Positions 43,753 to 52,308 of a stretch of 64,000 nt of DNA are shown one piece after another (position 1 is the first letter of the stretch; every line of letters begins with the position of its first letter). Source of the DNA: Anaerolineales bacterium (GTDB lineage: Bacteria > Chloroflexota > Anaerolineae > Anaerolineales > Villigracilaceae). The DNA lies in NCBI GenBank assembly GCA_016927315.1, contig JAFGMV010000015.1, forward strand, positions 1 through 64,000. The letters are read 5' to 3'. The notes beneath the pieces are model-generated. The model did no database searches. It was not told the DNA's origin and saw only the letters and a list, made by a program, of their open reading frames with translations. A program made the translations under genes and the position numbers.

Positions 43753-44101
43753 GAATTTAGTGATCGGTGTTGTTGGACCTTGTGGTGCAGGAAAAACCAC
43801 CCTGGTCAGGGGGTTGAAAGAACATGGATATCACCTTCGTCACATAGCCCAGGAACATTCCTATGTACCATATATGTGGAAGCGAATCAGCAATCCTGAT
43901 ATTTTAATTTTCCTTCAGGTTTCTTATCCCGTTTCCATGCAGCGTCGAAAAATGAACTGGACGGAGGCTGAATTCCAGGAACAACAACGCCGCCTGGCCC
44001 ACGCCCTTGAACATGCTGACTTCATTCTGGATACTGACCAATTGATGATCGAGGAAGTACTTGAACGGGTGCTCTCCTTTTTAGGAAAGAAAGTAAGATA
44101 A
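43742..44101 (+). CDS. Small P-loop NTPase
   Basis: 119 residues from the ATG at 43742; a TTG at 43736 is also possible. Walker A G-P-C-G-A-G-K-T-T lies near the N terminus, followed by I-L-I-F-L-Q-V as a possible Walker B strand. It is shorter than typical nucleoside or dephospho-CoA kinases and has no clear lid motif, so it may be a minimal kinase or a nucleotide-binding regulator. It overlaps the channel gene and, through TAATG, the lipoprotein gene, so it belongs to this operon. No specific function can be given. Confidence 0.72.
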   Translation: MIAENLVIGVVGPCGAGKTTLVRGLKEHGYHLRHIAQEHSYVPYMWKRISNPDILIFLQVSYPVSMQRRKMNWTEAEFQEQQRRLAHALEHADFILDTDQLMIEEVLERVLSFLGKKVR

Positions 44102-45624
44102 TGAAAAAGTTCTTCCAAAATGCCGTTCTCGTGTTGGTCTTGAGCCTTACTGCCTGCCAGGGATCGCCAACGGCGGCTGCGATCAAACCCGCACAGGCTG
44201 ATCCAGAATTTCTTTCCACCCCCATGCCGGCAATCGACTGGTCAGACAGGAGCCTTTACCAGCAGGGACTGACCGAACGCTCGCAATCGATCCTGGAAGA
44301 ATTGGATGGTTCTACAATCTATCACATCATGCTGGAAATCGACCCTTCACTGCATCAAGTCTATGGCAAACAGGAAATCGATTACACCAACCAGGAAGAA
44401 GTGACCCTGGCTGAAATCTATTTCCATCTCTTCCCCAACCTGTTGGGAGGCCGTATGGATGTTTCGAATGTCCAGGTGAACGGCCAGGTAGTAACGCCTG
44501 AACTTGGACCCAACGATGGTTATTTGCGCGTATCTTTGGAAAAAGCCCTCAAGCCCGGAGAGAGTCTGACCATGCGCCTGGATTTCAATGTAATCGTTCC
44601 ACAGAGATCTGATACCAATTATGGTGTGTTCGTGGCAACCGAGGGGTACCTGACGCTCGCACACAGCTATCCAATGCTTGCTGTCTTTGATGAGGAAGGT
44701 TGGAACATTACTCCTCCACCGGCGCAGGCAGATCCGACCTATGGGGACGCCAGTTTTTTTATTGTAAATGTCACTGCCCCCGAGGAACTCGTACTGGTCG
44801 CCAGCGGCATTGAAGTGGGGCGACAACTTCAAGGCAGCCGGCAAACAACCATTTTTGCCCTTGGGCCCGGGCGTGATTTCTTCCTTGCAGCCAGCGCCAA
44901 CTACCGGAAATTCTCACGCCAGTCTGGGGATGTAACCATTAACGCCTATGTACCCGCCGAACTTGAGGCGGGCGCCTGGCAATCGATCGGTTTTGTCGAA
45001 CAGGCCATCCGGATATTCAGCCGGCGCTATGGAATGTACCCCTACTCGGAAATTGACATTGCCGCCACCCCCACCCTGGCCTTGGGAGTTGAATATCCAG
45101 GGGTTACAGCCATCAACAAACTGCTGTTTGATCCTGAAGCGAACATCTCCGGAACACCTTCTTATTATTACTTTGAAGCCACGGTTGCACACGAAGTCGG
45201 TCATCAATGGTTTTACAATATGGTTGGTAATGATCAGCTGGACGAACCCTGGCTGGATGAATCTCTCACCCAATATGTTACCTGGCAATATTTCCAGGAT
45301 AAATGTGGTTCCGAATGTGCCGCTGGTTTTGAAGAATCGCTGATTGGTCGCTGGGAGAGAGTAAACAAAGAGACCATTCCACTGGGAATGCCCGTCGAAT
45401 TTTATGAGGGCCGGGAATACGGTGCGATCATATATGGGCGGGGAGCTTATTTCTTTGAAGCCCTGGAAGAAAAGATGGGCGCCGATACTTTCGATGCCTT
45501 CATGCTTGAGTATGCCCAGAACAATTCATGGGGAATCGCTTCGACAGCCACTTTACGAGCGTTGGCCGAAGATCACTGTCAGTGTGACCTATCCACACTT
45601 TTCAATGAATGGGTTTACCCGTAA
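44101..45624 (+). CDS. M1-family (gluzincin) metallopeptidase lipoprotein
   Basis: 507 residues. Signal peptide with lipobox L-T-A-C, lipidated on C19, so it is anchored outside the membrane. Zinc site H364-E-V-G-H368 with E387 eighteen residues further (H-E-x-x-H-x18-E), the M1 aminopeptidase spacing. Before it, G-V-E-Y-P-G-V takes the place of the G-x-M-E-N substrate motif. The N-terminal half is the M1-type beta domain. Shorter than full aminopeptidases because the C-terminal superhelix is missing. Likely an extracellular peptide-processing enzyme. It starts in the stop of the preceding gene. Confidence 0.87.
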   Translation: MKKFFQNAVLVLVLSLTACQGSPTAAAIKPAQADPEFLSTPMPAIDWSDRSLYQQGLTERSQSILEELDGSTIYHIMLEIDPSLHQVYGKQEIDYTNQEEVTLAEIYFHLFPNLLGGRMDVSNVQVNGQVVTPELGPNDGYLRVSLEKALKPGESLTMRLDFNVIVPQRSDTNYGVFVATEGYLTLAHSYPMLAVFDEEGWNITPPPAQADPTYGDASFFIVNVTAPEELVLVASGIEVGRQLQGSRQTTIFALGPGRDFFLAASANYRKFSRQSGDVTINAYVPAELEAGAWQSIGFVEQAIRIFSRRYGMYPYSEIDIAATPTLALGVEYPGVTAINKLLFDPEANISGTPSYYYFEATVAHEVGHQWFYNMVGNDQLDEPWLDESLTQYVTWQYFQDKCGSECAAGFEESLIGRWERVNKETIPLGMPVEFYEGREYGAIIYGRGAYFFEALEEKMGADTFDAFMLEYAQNNSWGIASTATLRALAEDHCQCDLSTLFNEWVYP

Positions 45625-45747
45625 AAATATTCACCCGGGGAAGTATTCAACGGTTTTGGAAATTCTGTCGTGTTCCGTCCGGAACAGCGCGTTGATTCTA
45701 CAGAACCTGAATACCTGCTTCTCTTTACGGCAATCCAGGAATGATGG

Positions 45748-45756
45748 TGGTATAAT
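45748..45756 (+). promoter_or_regulatory. Extended -10 promoter upstream of secD
   Basis: TGG directly followed by TATAAT (45751-45756) is an extended -10 element. No good -35 is seen at 16-18 bases. The leader to secD would be about 50 bases and contains the hairpin at 45768-45784. Confidence 0.55.
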
Positions 45757-45767
45757 AGCCTGCGTAC

Positions 45768-45784
45768 GCCAGCCATTGGCTGGC
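45768..45784 (+). promoter_or_regulatory. Hairpin in the secD leader
   Basis: A seven-base-pair G/C-rich stem (GCCAGCC/GGCTGGC, three-base loop) just after the predicted transcription start, followed by ATTTTCG. It could be a weak attenuator or an mRNA-stabilising 5' hairpin. Confidence 0.4.
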
Positions 45785-45810
45785 ATTTTCGTGAGTGGAG
45801 AAATAATTAA

Positions 45811-47172
45811 ATGCATCAAAATCGACTGCTACGACAACTGTTCCTGATTGTTATTATTGTTGGGTTGGCGCTATTGATCGACCTGAAGGATCAGATCAAT
45901 ATTGTAAATCCATTTAACAATGCCCTTTTGTTCGAACGTGATGTCAGTACTCGCCTGGGCCTGGATCTGCAGGGAGGCTTACAAGTTCTGCTTGAGGCTG
46001 ATGTGCCTGAAGGCCAAAGCGTCAGCAGAAAAGATCTTGACGATGCGCGCTTGATACTGGAAAACCGTACCAATGCATTAGGCGTTTCAGAAAATTTGCT
46101 GCAAACAGCTGGCGACCGTCGTATTGTTGGGGAATTTCCTGGCAAAAAAGACACACGCTCAATCATTGATACATTAAAATCAACGGCCCTGCTGGAATTC
46201 GTCGATACAGGCGGCGCCTCATTACAACCCGGTACAATCATTGCCACAGACTACAAACTGGAGAACCAGACGGGTGAGCAAACCAGCAGTGAAGGTATGA
46301 CTGTATACCATACAGTCATTACAGGCGCAGATCTCAGGTTCGTCAGTGTCGAACAAAACCAACTCAACCAAGCTGAAGTCGCTTTCGAATTGACTGGTGA
46401 AGGAGCTCGCATCTTCGGCGACCATACCACAGCGAATGTTGGGAAATATCTGACCATCGTCCTGGACAAAGTCGTGATCTCATCCCCGGTAATCAACGGC
46501 CCGATTACCGGTGGAAGTGGTTCTATCAGCGGGAATTTCACAACAGAGACCGCTAATGAACTGGCAATTCAACTGCGCTCCGGTTCCCTGCCGGTCCCGT
46601 TGAAAATCGTCGAAACCCGAATTATCGGTCCCACACTTGGCGAAGATTCCTTAAACAAAAGCCTGGTTGCCGGTTTAATTGGAATGATCATTGTTATCCT
46701 GTTTATGGCGATCTATTATCGCTTACCCGGTCTGATCGCAGATATCTCCATCATCATCTATGCGGTGATTGCATTCGCTATCTTCAGGTTTTTCCACTTT
46801 ACCCTGACCCTGCCCGGCATTGCTGGTTTCTTGCTCAGCACTGGTGCGGCCCTGGATGCCAATATCCTGATTTTCGAACGGATGAAAGAAGAACTTCGCA
46901 ACGGTCGGACCCTGGACAGAGCCATTGAACAGGGCTGGAAGCGAGCCTGGTCTTCCATCCGAGATTCAAATATAGCTACCATTTTGACATCCCTGATATT
47001 ATTCTGGTTTGGCAGTCAATTCGGAGCAACAATCGTTAAAGGTTTCTCGATTACCCTGGCCTTGGGTGTTGCCACAAGTCTTTTCACGGCAATATTCATT
47101 ACACGCGTCTTGCTCGCCATAATCCTGCAAGCACTGAAACCCAAAAATTATGCCCTTTGGTTTGGTATCTAA
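45811..47172 (+). CDS. secD: Protein translocase subunit SecD
   Basis: 453 residues. An N-terminal membrane segment (about 9-25), periplasmic-side P1 region with R-L-G-L-D-L-Q-G-G and the family hallmark in P-G-V-type loops, then five C-terminal membrane segments (about 285-445) with L-S-T-G-A-A-L-D-A-N-I-L-I-F-E-R. SecD with SecF uses the proton gradient to pull preproteins through SecYEG. Shorter than enterobacterial SecD but normal for many phyla. secF follows after 12 bases. Confidence 0.94.
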   Translation: MHQNRLLRQLFLIVIIVGLALLIDLKDQINIVNPFNNALLFERDVSTRLGLDLQGGLQVLLEADVPEGQSVSRKDLDDARLILENRTNALGVSENLLQTAGDRRIVGEFPGKKDTRSIIDTLKSTALLEFVDTGGASLQPGTIIATDYKLENQTGEQTSSEGMTVYHTVITGADLRFVSVEQNQLNQAEVAFELTGEGARIFGDHTTANVGKYLTIVLDKVVISSPVINGPITGGSGSISGNFTTETANELAIQLRSGSLPVPLKIVETRIIGPTLGEDSLNKSLVAGLIGMIIVILFMAIYYRLPGLIADISIIIYAVIAFAIFRFFHFTLTLPGIAGFLLSTGAALDANILIFERMKEELRNGRTLDRAIEQGWKRAWSSIRDSNIATILTSLILFWFGSQFGATIVKGFSITLALGVATSLFTAIFITRVLLAIILQALKPKNYALWFGI

Positions 47173-47184
47173 CTGGAGATTAGT

Positions 47185-48114
47185 ATGATCGATATTCTTG
47201 GTAAACGCTACTTATTTTTTGCCCTCTCTCTGCTTATCATCATTCCCGGCATTGTTATGTTGACAATCAATGATCTGCCGTTGTCAATTGATTTTACCGG
47301 CGGTACCTTGATGGAAGTCCAATTTGAAGAGGGTATCTTCCCAAAACCAGCAGAAATCATCGCCATTTATGAAAATGCCAACATCATAGATGCCCAGGTT
47401 CAAACAACAGAGAACAATACCTTCCAAATCCGCTCTGAAGTCTTAGAAGACACCACTCAAAACAATATTCTCGACACAATGAGTGAAAAGTTTGGGGGCG
47501 AGGTAATCATCCAACGTGTAGACAGTGTTGGCCCCAGTATTGGACGGAAAGTAACCAACCGGGCTGCTCTGGCGGTGGGCGTCGCTGCATTGGCTGTTGT
47601 AGTTTATATCAGCATAGCCTTTCGCAAGGTCTCCAATGCTTTCCGGTATGGGGTTTGTGCTATCATAGCAATGGTCCATGACGTTGCAGTTGTTTTCAGT
47701 ATTACTGGGATTGGCGCCTATTTTTGGGGCTGGCAAATAGATGCCCTCTTCCTGACAGCACTGCTAACAGTAATTGGTTTCTCCGTACAAGACAAGATCG
47801 TGGTATTTGACCGAATCCGTGAGAATTCAACAATACTTCGCCAGCTGCCATTCGAAACCCTGGCCAATCATTCCATCATCCAAACCTTGCAGCGTTCAAT
47901 TAATACCCAACTGATGACTGTGGAATTCATGCTGCTGGCGCTGGCCTTGTTCGGTGGAGTAACCCTGCAAGAATTTGCCATCATCCTGTTGGTCGGTTTG
48001 TTCAGCGGTACTTATTCATCCATATTTATCGCGGCTCCCTTCCTGGTTGTTTGGGAGAAAAAAGAATGGCAAAATTGGTTTGGTCGCGGAAAACAAAACC
48101 AGATCACTGCCTGA
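47185..48114 (+). CDS. secF: Protein translocase subunit SecF
   Basis: 309 residues with an N-terminal membrane segment, the D-F-T-G-G-T-L-M-E-V motif, an extracytoplasmic loop, and five C-terminal membrane segments with V-G-F-S-V-Q-D-K-I-V-V-F-D-R-I-R-E-N, the signature of SecF. Partner of SecD. GGAG precedes the ATG and a strong terminator follows at 48134. Confidence 0.94.
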   Translation: MIDILGKRYLFFALSLLIIIPGIVMLTINDLPLSIDFTGGTLMEVQFEEGIFPKPAEIIAIYENANIIDAQVQTTENNTFQIRSEVLEDTTQNNILDTMSEKFGGEVIIQRVDSVGPSIGRKVTNRAALAVGVAALAVVVYISIAFRKVSNAFRYGVCAIIAMVHDVAVVFSITGIGAYFWGWQIDALFLTALLTVIGFSVQDKIVVFDRIRENSTILRQLPFETLANHSIIQTLQRSINTQLMTVEFMLLALALFGGVTLQEFAIILLVGLFSGTYSSIFIAAPFLVVWEKKEWQNWFGRGKQNQITA

Positions 48115-48133
48115 TACAATCTTTTTAAGTCGT

Positions 48134-48174
48134 AAAGGCTCACCCGCGCGCGTTTATCAGCGGGTGAGCCTTTT
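48134..48174 (+). terminator. Intrinsic terminator after secF
   Basis: A perfect 14-base-pair stem (48134-48147 with 48160-48173) whose 3' arm ends in TTTT, 20 bases after the secF stop. It ends the operon that includes secD-secF. Confidence 0.85.
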
Positions 48175-48270
48175 GGTATAATTAAATCCTCACCAAAGTT
48201 CTACATTTCAACCTGATCGCTCTGTCATTGACAGCAAACCGATAAGAGCAAATACGTTGCAGTTAAAACG

Positions 48271-49659
48271 GTGGAAAATGGTAATGACAAAATATCTGGG
48301 CAGCGCGCAAACCATGCCAATGAAGAACTGGAAAAACAGCTCTTTCTCTTCAAAAAAACAACCCTGAAGATCAATCAGATGAGTACCGATCTGACAAAAT
48401 TCTTCATGATATCCCCAAATGTCTTATGCGTTATTGGGGAAGACGGACTGATTAAACATATCAATCCGGCTTTTCGTTATATCCTTGGTTGGGAAGAGCA
48501 GGAATTAACAGGATTTCCATTTCGGGATTTCATCCACCCTGAAGATATAGACATATACCACCATGAGATCGATAACCTGAGGACCAATGTTCCAGTGCTG
48601 ATTGCCCGTTTTCGTTTTCGCTGCAAGGATAGCACATTCAGATTGATACGCTGGACAGCCTACCCGGATGAAGAGAGACTCTATGTCATCGGGCAGGAGG
48701 TGGTTGTCTCTCAACCTCCCAACAATGACCTTTTTCGGATTGCGCTTGAAGCTGCGCCAACAGCCATTATCCTGACAGACATGAATGGCAATATCACATA
48801 TGCAAACAGCCATGCCTGCCAGGTATTCGGCTTCAAGCGAAAGGAATTGAGTGAAAAACACATAGATGATTTGGTTCCAATCGACTATAGAGAAAACCAT
48901 AAGGCGCTGCGTGATAAATACCTTGAAAAGCCATCCCCACGGCCAATGGGCAGGAATAGAGATCTGCTCGCCTGCCGAAAAGACGGCAGCATTTTTCCGG
49001 TAGAGATTGGATTGAATCCAATTGAACGCGGACCAGATACTTACATCATCTGTTCCATCTCTGATCTGACTGATCGCAAACAGGCTGAAGAAAAAATGCT
49101 CGAAATGGCTGAAAAACTGGAAGAAGAGAACATCAACCTTGAGATCCTGGCTTCAACCGATGGGCTGACCGGACTGCTCAACCGGCGAGCGCTGGTTAAC
49201 TGGTTGAATCAATTGTTGAAAACTTCCTTAAGGAACAAACTGGCTCTTTCCCTAATCATGCTTGATATCGATCACTTCAAATTGTTCAACGATACCTTCG
49301 GACACCCGTCGGGTGATGAAGTGCTGAAATCCTTTGCGATGCTTCTTGACACCCACTCCCGGCATAATGATAAAATTGGCCGCTATGGCGGAGAAGAATT
49401 TATGCTGGTCCTGCCGGATACCAATGAAGAAGGCGCCTGCGCCCTGGCAGAAAAAATCCGCTTAACTGTTGAAGAATACAATTGGCCATTACGACAAGTT
49501 ACCGCCAGCCTGGGTGTAGCTTCAGTCAACCCCGAGGATATTCACAAAGATCAACTCAATGAGATCGCGATCAAACTAACCGAGGACGCTGACCGCGCCC
49601 TGTACAATTCAAAAAGAGCAGGCAGGAACCGGGTCACACATGCAGCTTCATTGGAATGA
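48271..49659 (+). CDS. Diguanylate cyclase with two PAS domains
   Basis: 462 residues from a GTG. A short coiled coil precedes PAS domains at about 45-150 and 155-275; a linker helix leads to GGDEF at about 290-460. The active-site signature is G-G-E-E-F (373-377), and the inhibitory I-site R-x-x-D is present as R364-H-N-D367, five residues before it. It should therefore make cyclic di-GMP from GTP and be feedback-inhibited. No membrane segment, so the PAS domains sense an internal signal. No Shine-Dalgarno precedes the GTG; a TTGACA at 48228-48233 may belong to its promoter. Confidence 0.88.
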   Translation: MENGNDKISGQRANHANEELEKQLFLFKKTTLKINQMSTDLTKFFMISPNVLCVIGEDGLIKHINPAFRYILGWEEQELTGFPFRDFIHPEDIDIYHHEIDNLRTNVPVLIARFRFRCKDSTFRLIRWTAYPDEERLYVIGQEVVVSQPPNNDLFRIALEAAPTAIILTDMNGNITYANSHACQVFGFKRKELSEKHIDDLVPIDYRENHKALRDKYLEKPSPRPMGRNRDLLACRKDGSIFPVEIGLNPIERGPDTYIICSISDLTDRKQAEEKMLEMAEKLEEENINLEILASTDGLTGLLNRRALVNWLNQLLKTSLRNKLALSLIMLDIDHFKLFNDTFGHPSGDEVLKSFAMLLDTHSRHNDKIGRYGGEEFMLVLPDTNEEGACALAEKIRLTVEEYNWPLRQVTASLGVASVNPEDIHKDQLNEIAIKLTEDADRALYNSKRAGRNRVTHAASLE

Positions 49660-49867
49660 TTTAACGATTTTGATAACTTTTCTTGTCGCAACAATTCGGT
49701 CGCTGCCGGGCTGACAGCAGTCCCCTCCCCATTACAATACCTCCCTGTTATTTCTCATATCATCGCCCATCCATGATTTCCCAGGTCTTTCAATAATCCC
49801 TTCCCCTGATGGCTCCTCCAATGGGTTTTCATACTTATCCTAAACGTAAAAAAGGATTATGCTGCTT
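49660..49867. other. Intergenic region, nothing recognised
   Basis: About 200 bases after the cyclase stop with no ORF, hairpin with T tract or repeat that I can support. It ends at the tRNA-like remnant at 49868. Confidence 0.5.
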
Positions 49868-49903
49868 GAGAACCTCAACGCTGGGGGCAAAGGATGCGTA
49901 CCA
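49868..49903 (-). repeat. Degenerate copy of the 3' end of tRNA-Gln
   Basis: This stretch matches the 3' end of the adjacent tRNA-Gln gene and its flank (49954-49989) with only about four mismatches in 36 bases, at a constant offset of 86 bases. It covers the 3' acceptor strand and part of the T arm only. Short duplications of a tRNA 3' end are typical of attachment sites left by integrated elements, but slippage duplication is also possible. Confidence 0.6.
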
Positions 49904-49931
49904 CCGGTAAGTATTCAGGCTTTCTCCCAAT

Positions 49932-49962
49932 AAAAAAAAAGAGACTCTCTCTCGAGAGCCTC
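49932..49962 (-). terminator. Terminator of tRNA-Gln
   Basis: On the minus strand a nine-base-pair stem with one G-T wobble (arms within 49941-49962) is followed by nine T residues (49940-49932). It begins five bases after the tRNA 3' end. Confidence 0.85.
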
Positions 49963-49966
49963 AAGG

Positions 49967-50037
49967 CTGGGGGCAAAGGATTCGAACCTTTACTTACGGT
50001 TCCAGAGACCGCTGTCCTACCGTTAGACGAGCCCCCA
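49967..50037 (-). tRNA. tRNA-Gln (anticodon CUG)
   Basis: A 71-base cloverleaf can be folded by hand: seven-pair acceptor stem TGGGGGC/GCCCCCA, D stem GTC/GAC, anticodon stem GCGGT/ACCGT with loop CTCTGGA (anticodon CTG), four-base variable loop, T stem AAAGG/CCTTT with loop TTCGAAT, discriminator G. The U1-A72 pair is typical of tRNA-Gln. CCA is not encoded. It is divergent from glnS, the gene for the enzyme that charges it, about 310 bases away. Confidence 0.93.
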
Positions 50038-50060
50038 TCGCTTTTTTGCTGCGGGTGGGT

Positions 50061-50089
50061 ATTTTACCATGCCCACCTTCAGCCGTCTA
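50061..50089 (-). promoter_or_regulatory. Candidate promoter of tRNA-Gln
   Basis: Minus-strand TAGACG (50089-50084) and TAAAAT (50066-50061), 17 bases apart, would start transcription near 50054, about 17 bases before the mature tRNA 5' end. Confidence 0.5.
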
Positions 50090-50284
50090 GGGAAAATAAA
50101 AATTTGGAAAATAAAAATTTTATTTGCTTATCACAGGAAATCCACCTCAGGCTGCTGAGCAAGGCAGCCATCCCTTATCAGGAGAATTTTCTCTCATCCG
50201 TGAAAAGTTCGGCGAGACACCCGGTGATTGATCAGTCGGTGAACTTGTGAGCATGAAGAACGATCTCTGTATAACGGATTATAT

Positions 50285-50309
50285 AGATACGAGTATCTCG
50301 GGTTATAAT
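50285..50309 (+). promoter_or_regulatory. glnS promoter region with palindrome
   Basis: TATAAT at 50304-50309 is a probable -10 box for glnS. Directly upstream, in the spacer region, lies the inverted repeat AGATAC-GA-GTATCT (50285-50298), a possible operator. No consensus -35 is seen. The leader of about 30 bases carries AGAGG before the glnS ATG. Confidence 0.5.
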
Positions 50310-50347
50310 ATTGAACCATTACAAGGAATATTTTACAAAGAGGAAAT

Positions 50348-52054
50348 ATGGTCGACATTGATTTAGATGCTTTGGAACCCACCGACTTTATTCAAGAAGC
50401 TGTTTTAGAAGACCTGAAAAATGGTCGCTTCAATTACGTTCGCACCCGCCTGCCACCCGAACCAAATGGTTACCTGCATATCGGGCATGTAAAAGCTTTC
50501 CTGATCGATTACAACACTGCTAAACTGTTTGGAGGGGAATTGTACCTGCGCTTTGACGATACGAATCCCGCCAGGGAAGAGACGGAGTATGTTGACGCGA
50601 TCAAAGAAGATATTCAATGGCTGGGCATCGAGTGGGCAAAGGAAACCTATGCATCTGATTATTTTGAGCTTCTCTATGAATGGGCAATCCGCCTGATAAA
50701 AATAGGCCTGGCCTATGTCGACGACCAATCGCCGGAAGAGGTCAGCAGAAACCGTGGCACCCTGACAGAACCCGGCATCGAAAGTCCCTTCAGGAACAGA
50801 TCGGTCGAAGAGAACCTTGACCTGCTTGAACGTATGAAAAACGGAGCGTTTCCTGAAGGCAGCCGGGTGCTGCGGGCGAAAATTGATATGTCCCATCCCA
50901 ACATGGTCATGCGAGATCCTACAATGTACCGGATAATGCACACATCTCACCACCGGACCGGGTCGAAATGGTGTATCTATCCAATGTATGACTGGTCACA
51001 TGGCCAGAACGACTCAATGGAAGGAATTACACATTCACTCTGCTCCCTTGAGTATGAAATTCACCGCCCACTGTACGAATGGTTTCTGGAGCACTTAGGA
51101 GAATTCAAGTCTCGGCAGATCGAATTTTCCAGGCTCAATATGACGTACACAATGATGAGCAAACGAAAACTTCGCAAGCTGATCGAAGAAGGGATCGTTA
51201 AGGACTGGGATGACCCCAGGCTTACCACACTGCGCGGTTTACGTCGGAGGGGCTATACCCCCGAGGCCATCCTGGATTTCAACAAACGTACCGGGGTATC
51301 AAAGGTGAATATCGTCAATTCGGGAGTGATGGTTGATTATGCCCTGCTTGAAGCCTGCATCCGCGACGACCTGAACAAACGCGCCTTGCGAAAAATGGCT
51401 GTTCTCAAGCCGCTCAAACTGGTCATCGATAACTACCCCGAAGATCAGGTTGAGGAAATGGAAGCCATTAATAATCCTGAAGACGAAAGCGCCGGGACTC
51501 GAAAGGTTCCTTTCTCAAAGGTGCTCTACATCGAGCAAGACGATTTCCTCGAAGATCCTCCCAAAAAATTTTACCGGCTCTTCCCCGGGAATGAGGTGCG
51601 CCTGCGCTATGCCTATTTCATTACTTGCACAGATGTTGTTAAGGATGAACAAGGCAATATTATCGAAGTCCACTGCACTTTTGACCCGGAAACACACGGA
51701 GGGAATGCCCCGGATGGCCGCCGTGTGAAATCCACCATTCACTGGGTATCTGCCCAACACGCAGTCCCAGCCGAAGTACGCCTGTATGATCGTTTGTTCA
51801 CCAAAGAACAACCTGACGATGTTGAAAACGGTGAAGAGTACGCAACTTATGTTAATCCCGCCTCTCTTGAAATAATCGAACGGGCGTTTGCCGAACCCGG
51901 CCTGGCGGGAACTCAACCGGGAGAGAAATTCCAGTTTGAGCGCACAGGCTATTTCTGTGTCGACCCGGACTCAAAGGAAAACAAGCTGGTGTTCAACCGC
52001 ACAGTTGCCCTGCGTGACAGTTGGGCGAAATTCCAGGAACAGCAAAAAAACTAG
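50348..52054 (+). CDS. glnS: Glutaminyl-tRNA synthetase
   Basis: 568 residues, class I synthetase. H-I-G-H at 44-47 and M-M-S-K-R-K as the KMSKS loop (about residue 270). The N-terminal [16 protein letters not shown] segment is specific to GlnRS rather than GluRS. The C-terminal beta-barrel anticodon-binding domain is complete. It charges tRNA-Gln directly, so this organism need not depend on the Glu-tRNA-Gln amidotransferase route. The cognate tRNA gene is its divergent neighbour. Bacterial GlnRS genes are held to derive from eukaryotic ones by transfer. Confidence 0.95.
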   Translation: MVDIDLDALEPTDFIQEAVLEDLKNGRFNYVRTRLPPEPNGYLHIGHVKAFLIDYNTAKLFGGELYLRFDDTNPAREETEYVDAIKEDIQWLGIEWAKETYASDYFELLYEWAIRLIKIGLAYVDDQSPEEVSRNRGTLTEPGIESPFRNRSVEENLDLLERMKNGAFPEGSRVLRAKIDMSHPNMVMRDPTMYRIMHTSHHRTGSKWCIYPMYDWSHGQNDSMEGITHSLCSLEYEIHRPLYEWFLEHLGEFKSRQIEFSRLNMTYTMMSKRKLRKLIEEGIVKDWDDPRLTTLRGLRRRGYTPEAILDFNKRTGVSKVNIVNSGVMVDYALLEACIRDDLNKRALRKMAVLKPLKLVIDNYPEDQVEEMEAINNPEDESAGTRKVPFSKVLYIEQDDFLEDPPKKFYRLFPGNEVRLRYAYFITCTDVVKDEQGNIIEVHCTFDPETHGGNAPDGRRVKSTIHWVSAQHAVPAEVRLYDRLFTKEQPDDVENGEEYATYVNPASLEIIERAFAEPGLAGTQPGEKFQFERTGYFCVDPDSKENKLVFNRTVALRDSWAKFQEQQKN

Positions 52055-52149
52055 CCGCCAGACACAAATTCTTCAAAGGCTATATACGGAGGCGTGACAG
52101 TGGGCGAAGGATTGCAAGCCCCTAACAATCCGCCGCAGTCGAAGAGCCT

Positions 52150-52171
52150 GCCCTGAGCCTGTTGAAGGGGC
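52150..52171. repeat. REP-like palindromic element
   Basis: A stretch centred on CCCTGAGCCTGTTGAAGGGG between the convergent glnS and gltX genes. It resembles a palindromic element I recall as common in intergenic DNA of many bacterial genomes (CCCTGAG...GAAGGG). Only one copy is seen here. The rest of 52055-52308 shows no gene. Confidence 0.4.
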
Positions 52172-52308
52172 GCTTCTTGATCATCAGCCCTTTCCCCTTT
52201 CGGGGACAATGCAGCTGCGTTCCCTCCGTATTCGCCACTCCGCCCAGGGACGATCGTCGCTTGTTAAAGGAAATTGTCCGCTTACCGGTAACAGAGATCA
52301 ACCCGTGT

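Noticed and set aside
49894-50250. 118-codon plus-strand ORF
   Set aside because: Runs across the tRNA-Gln gene and its terminator.
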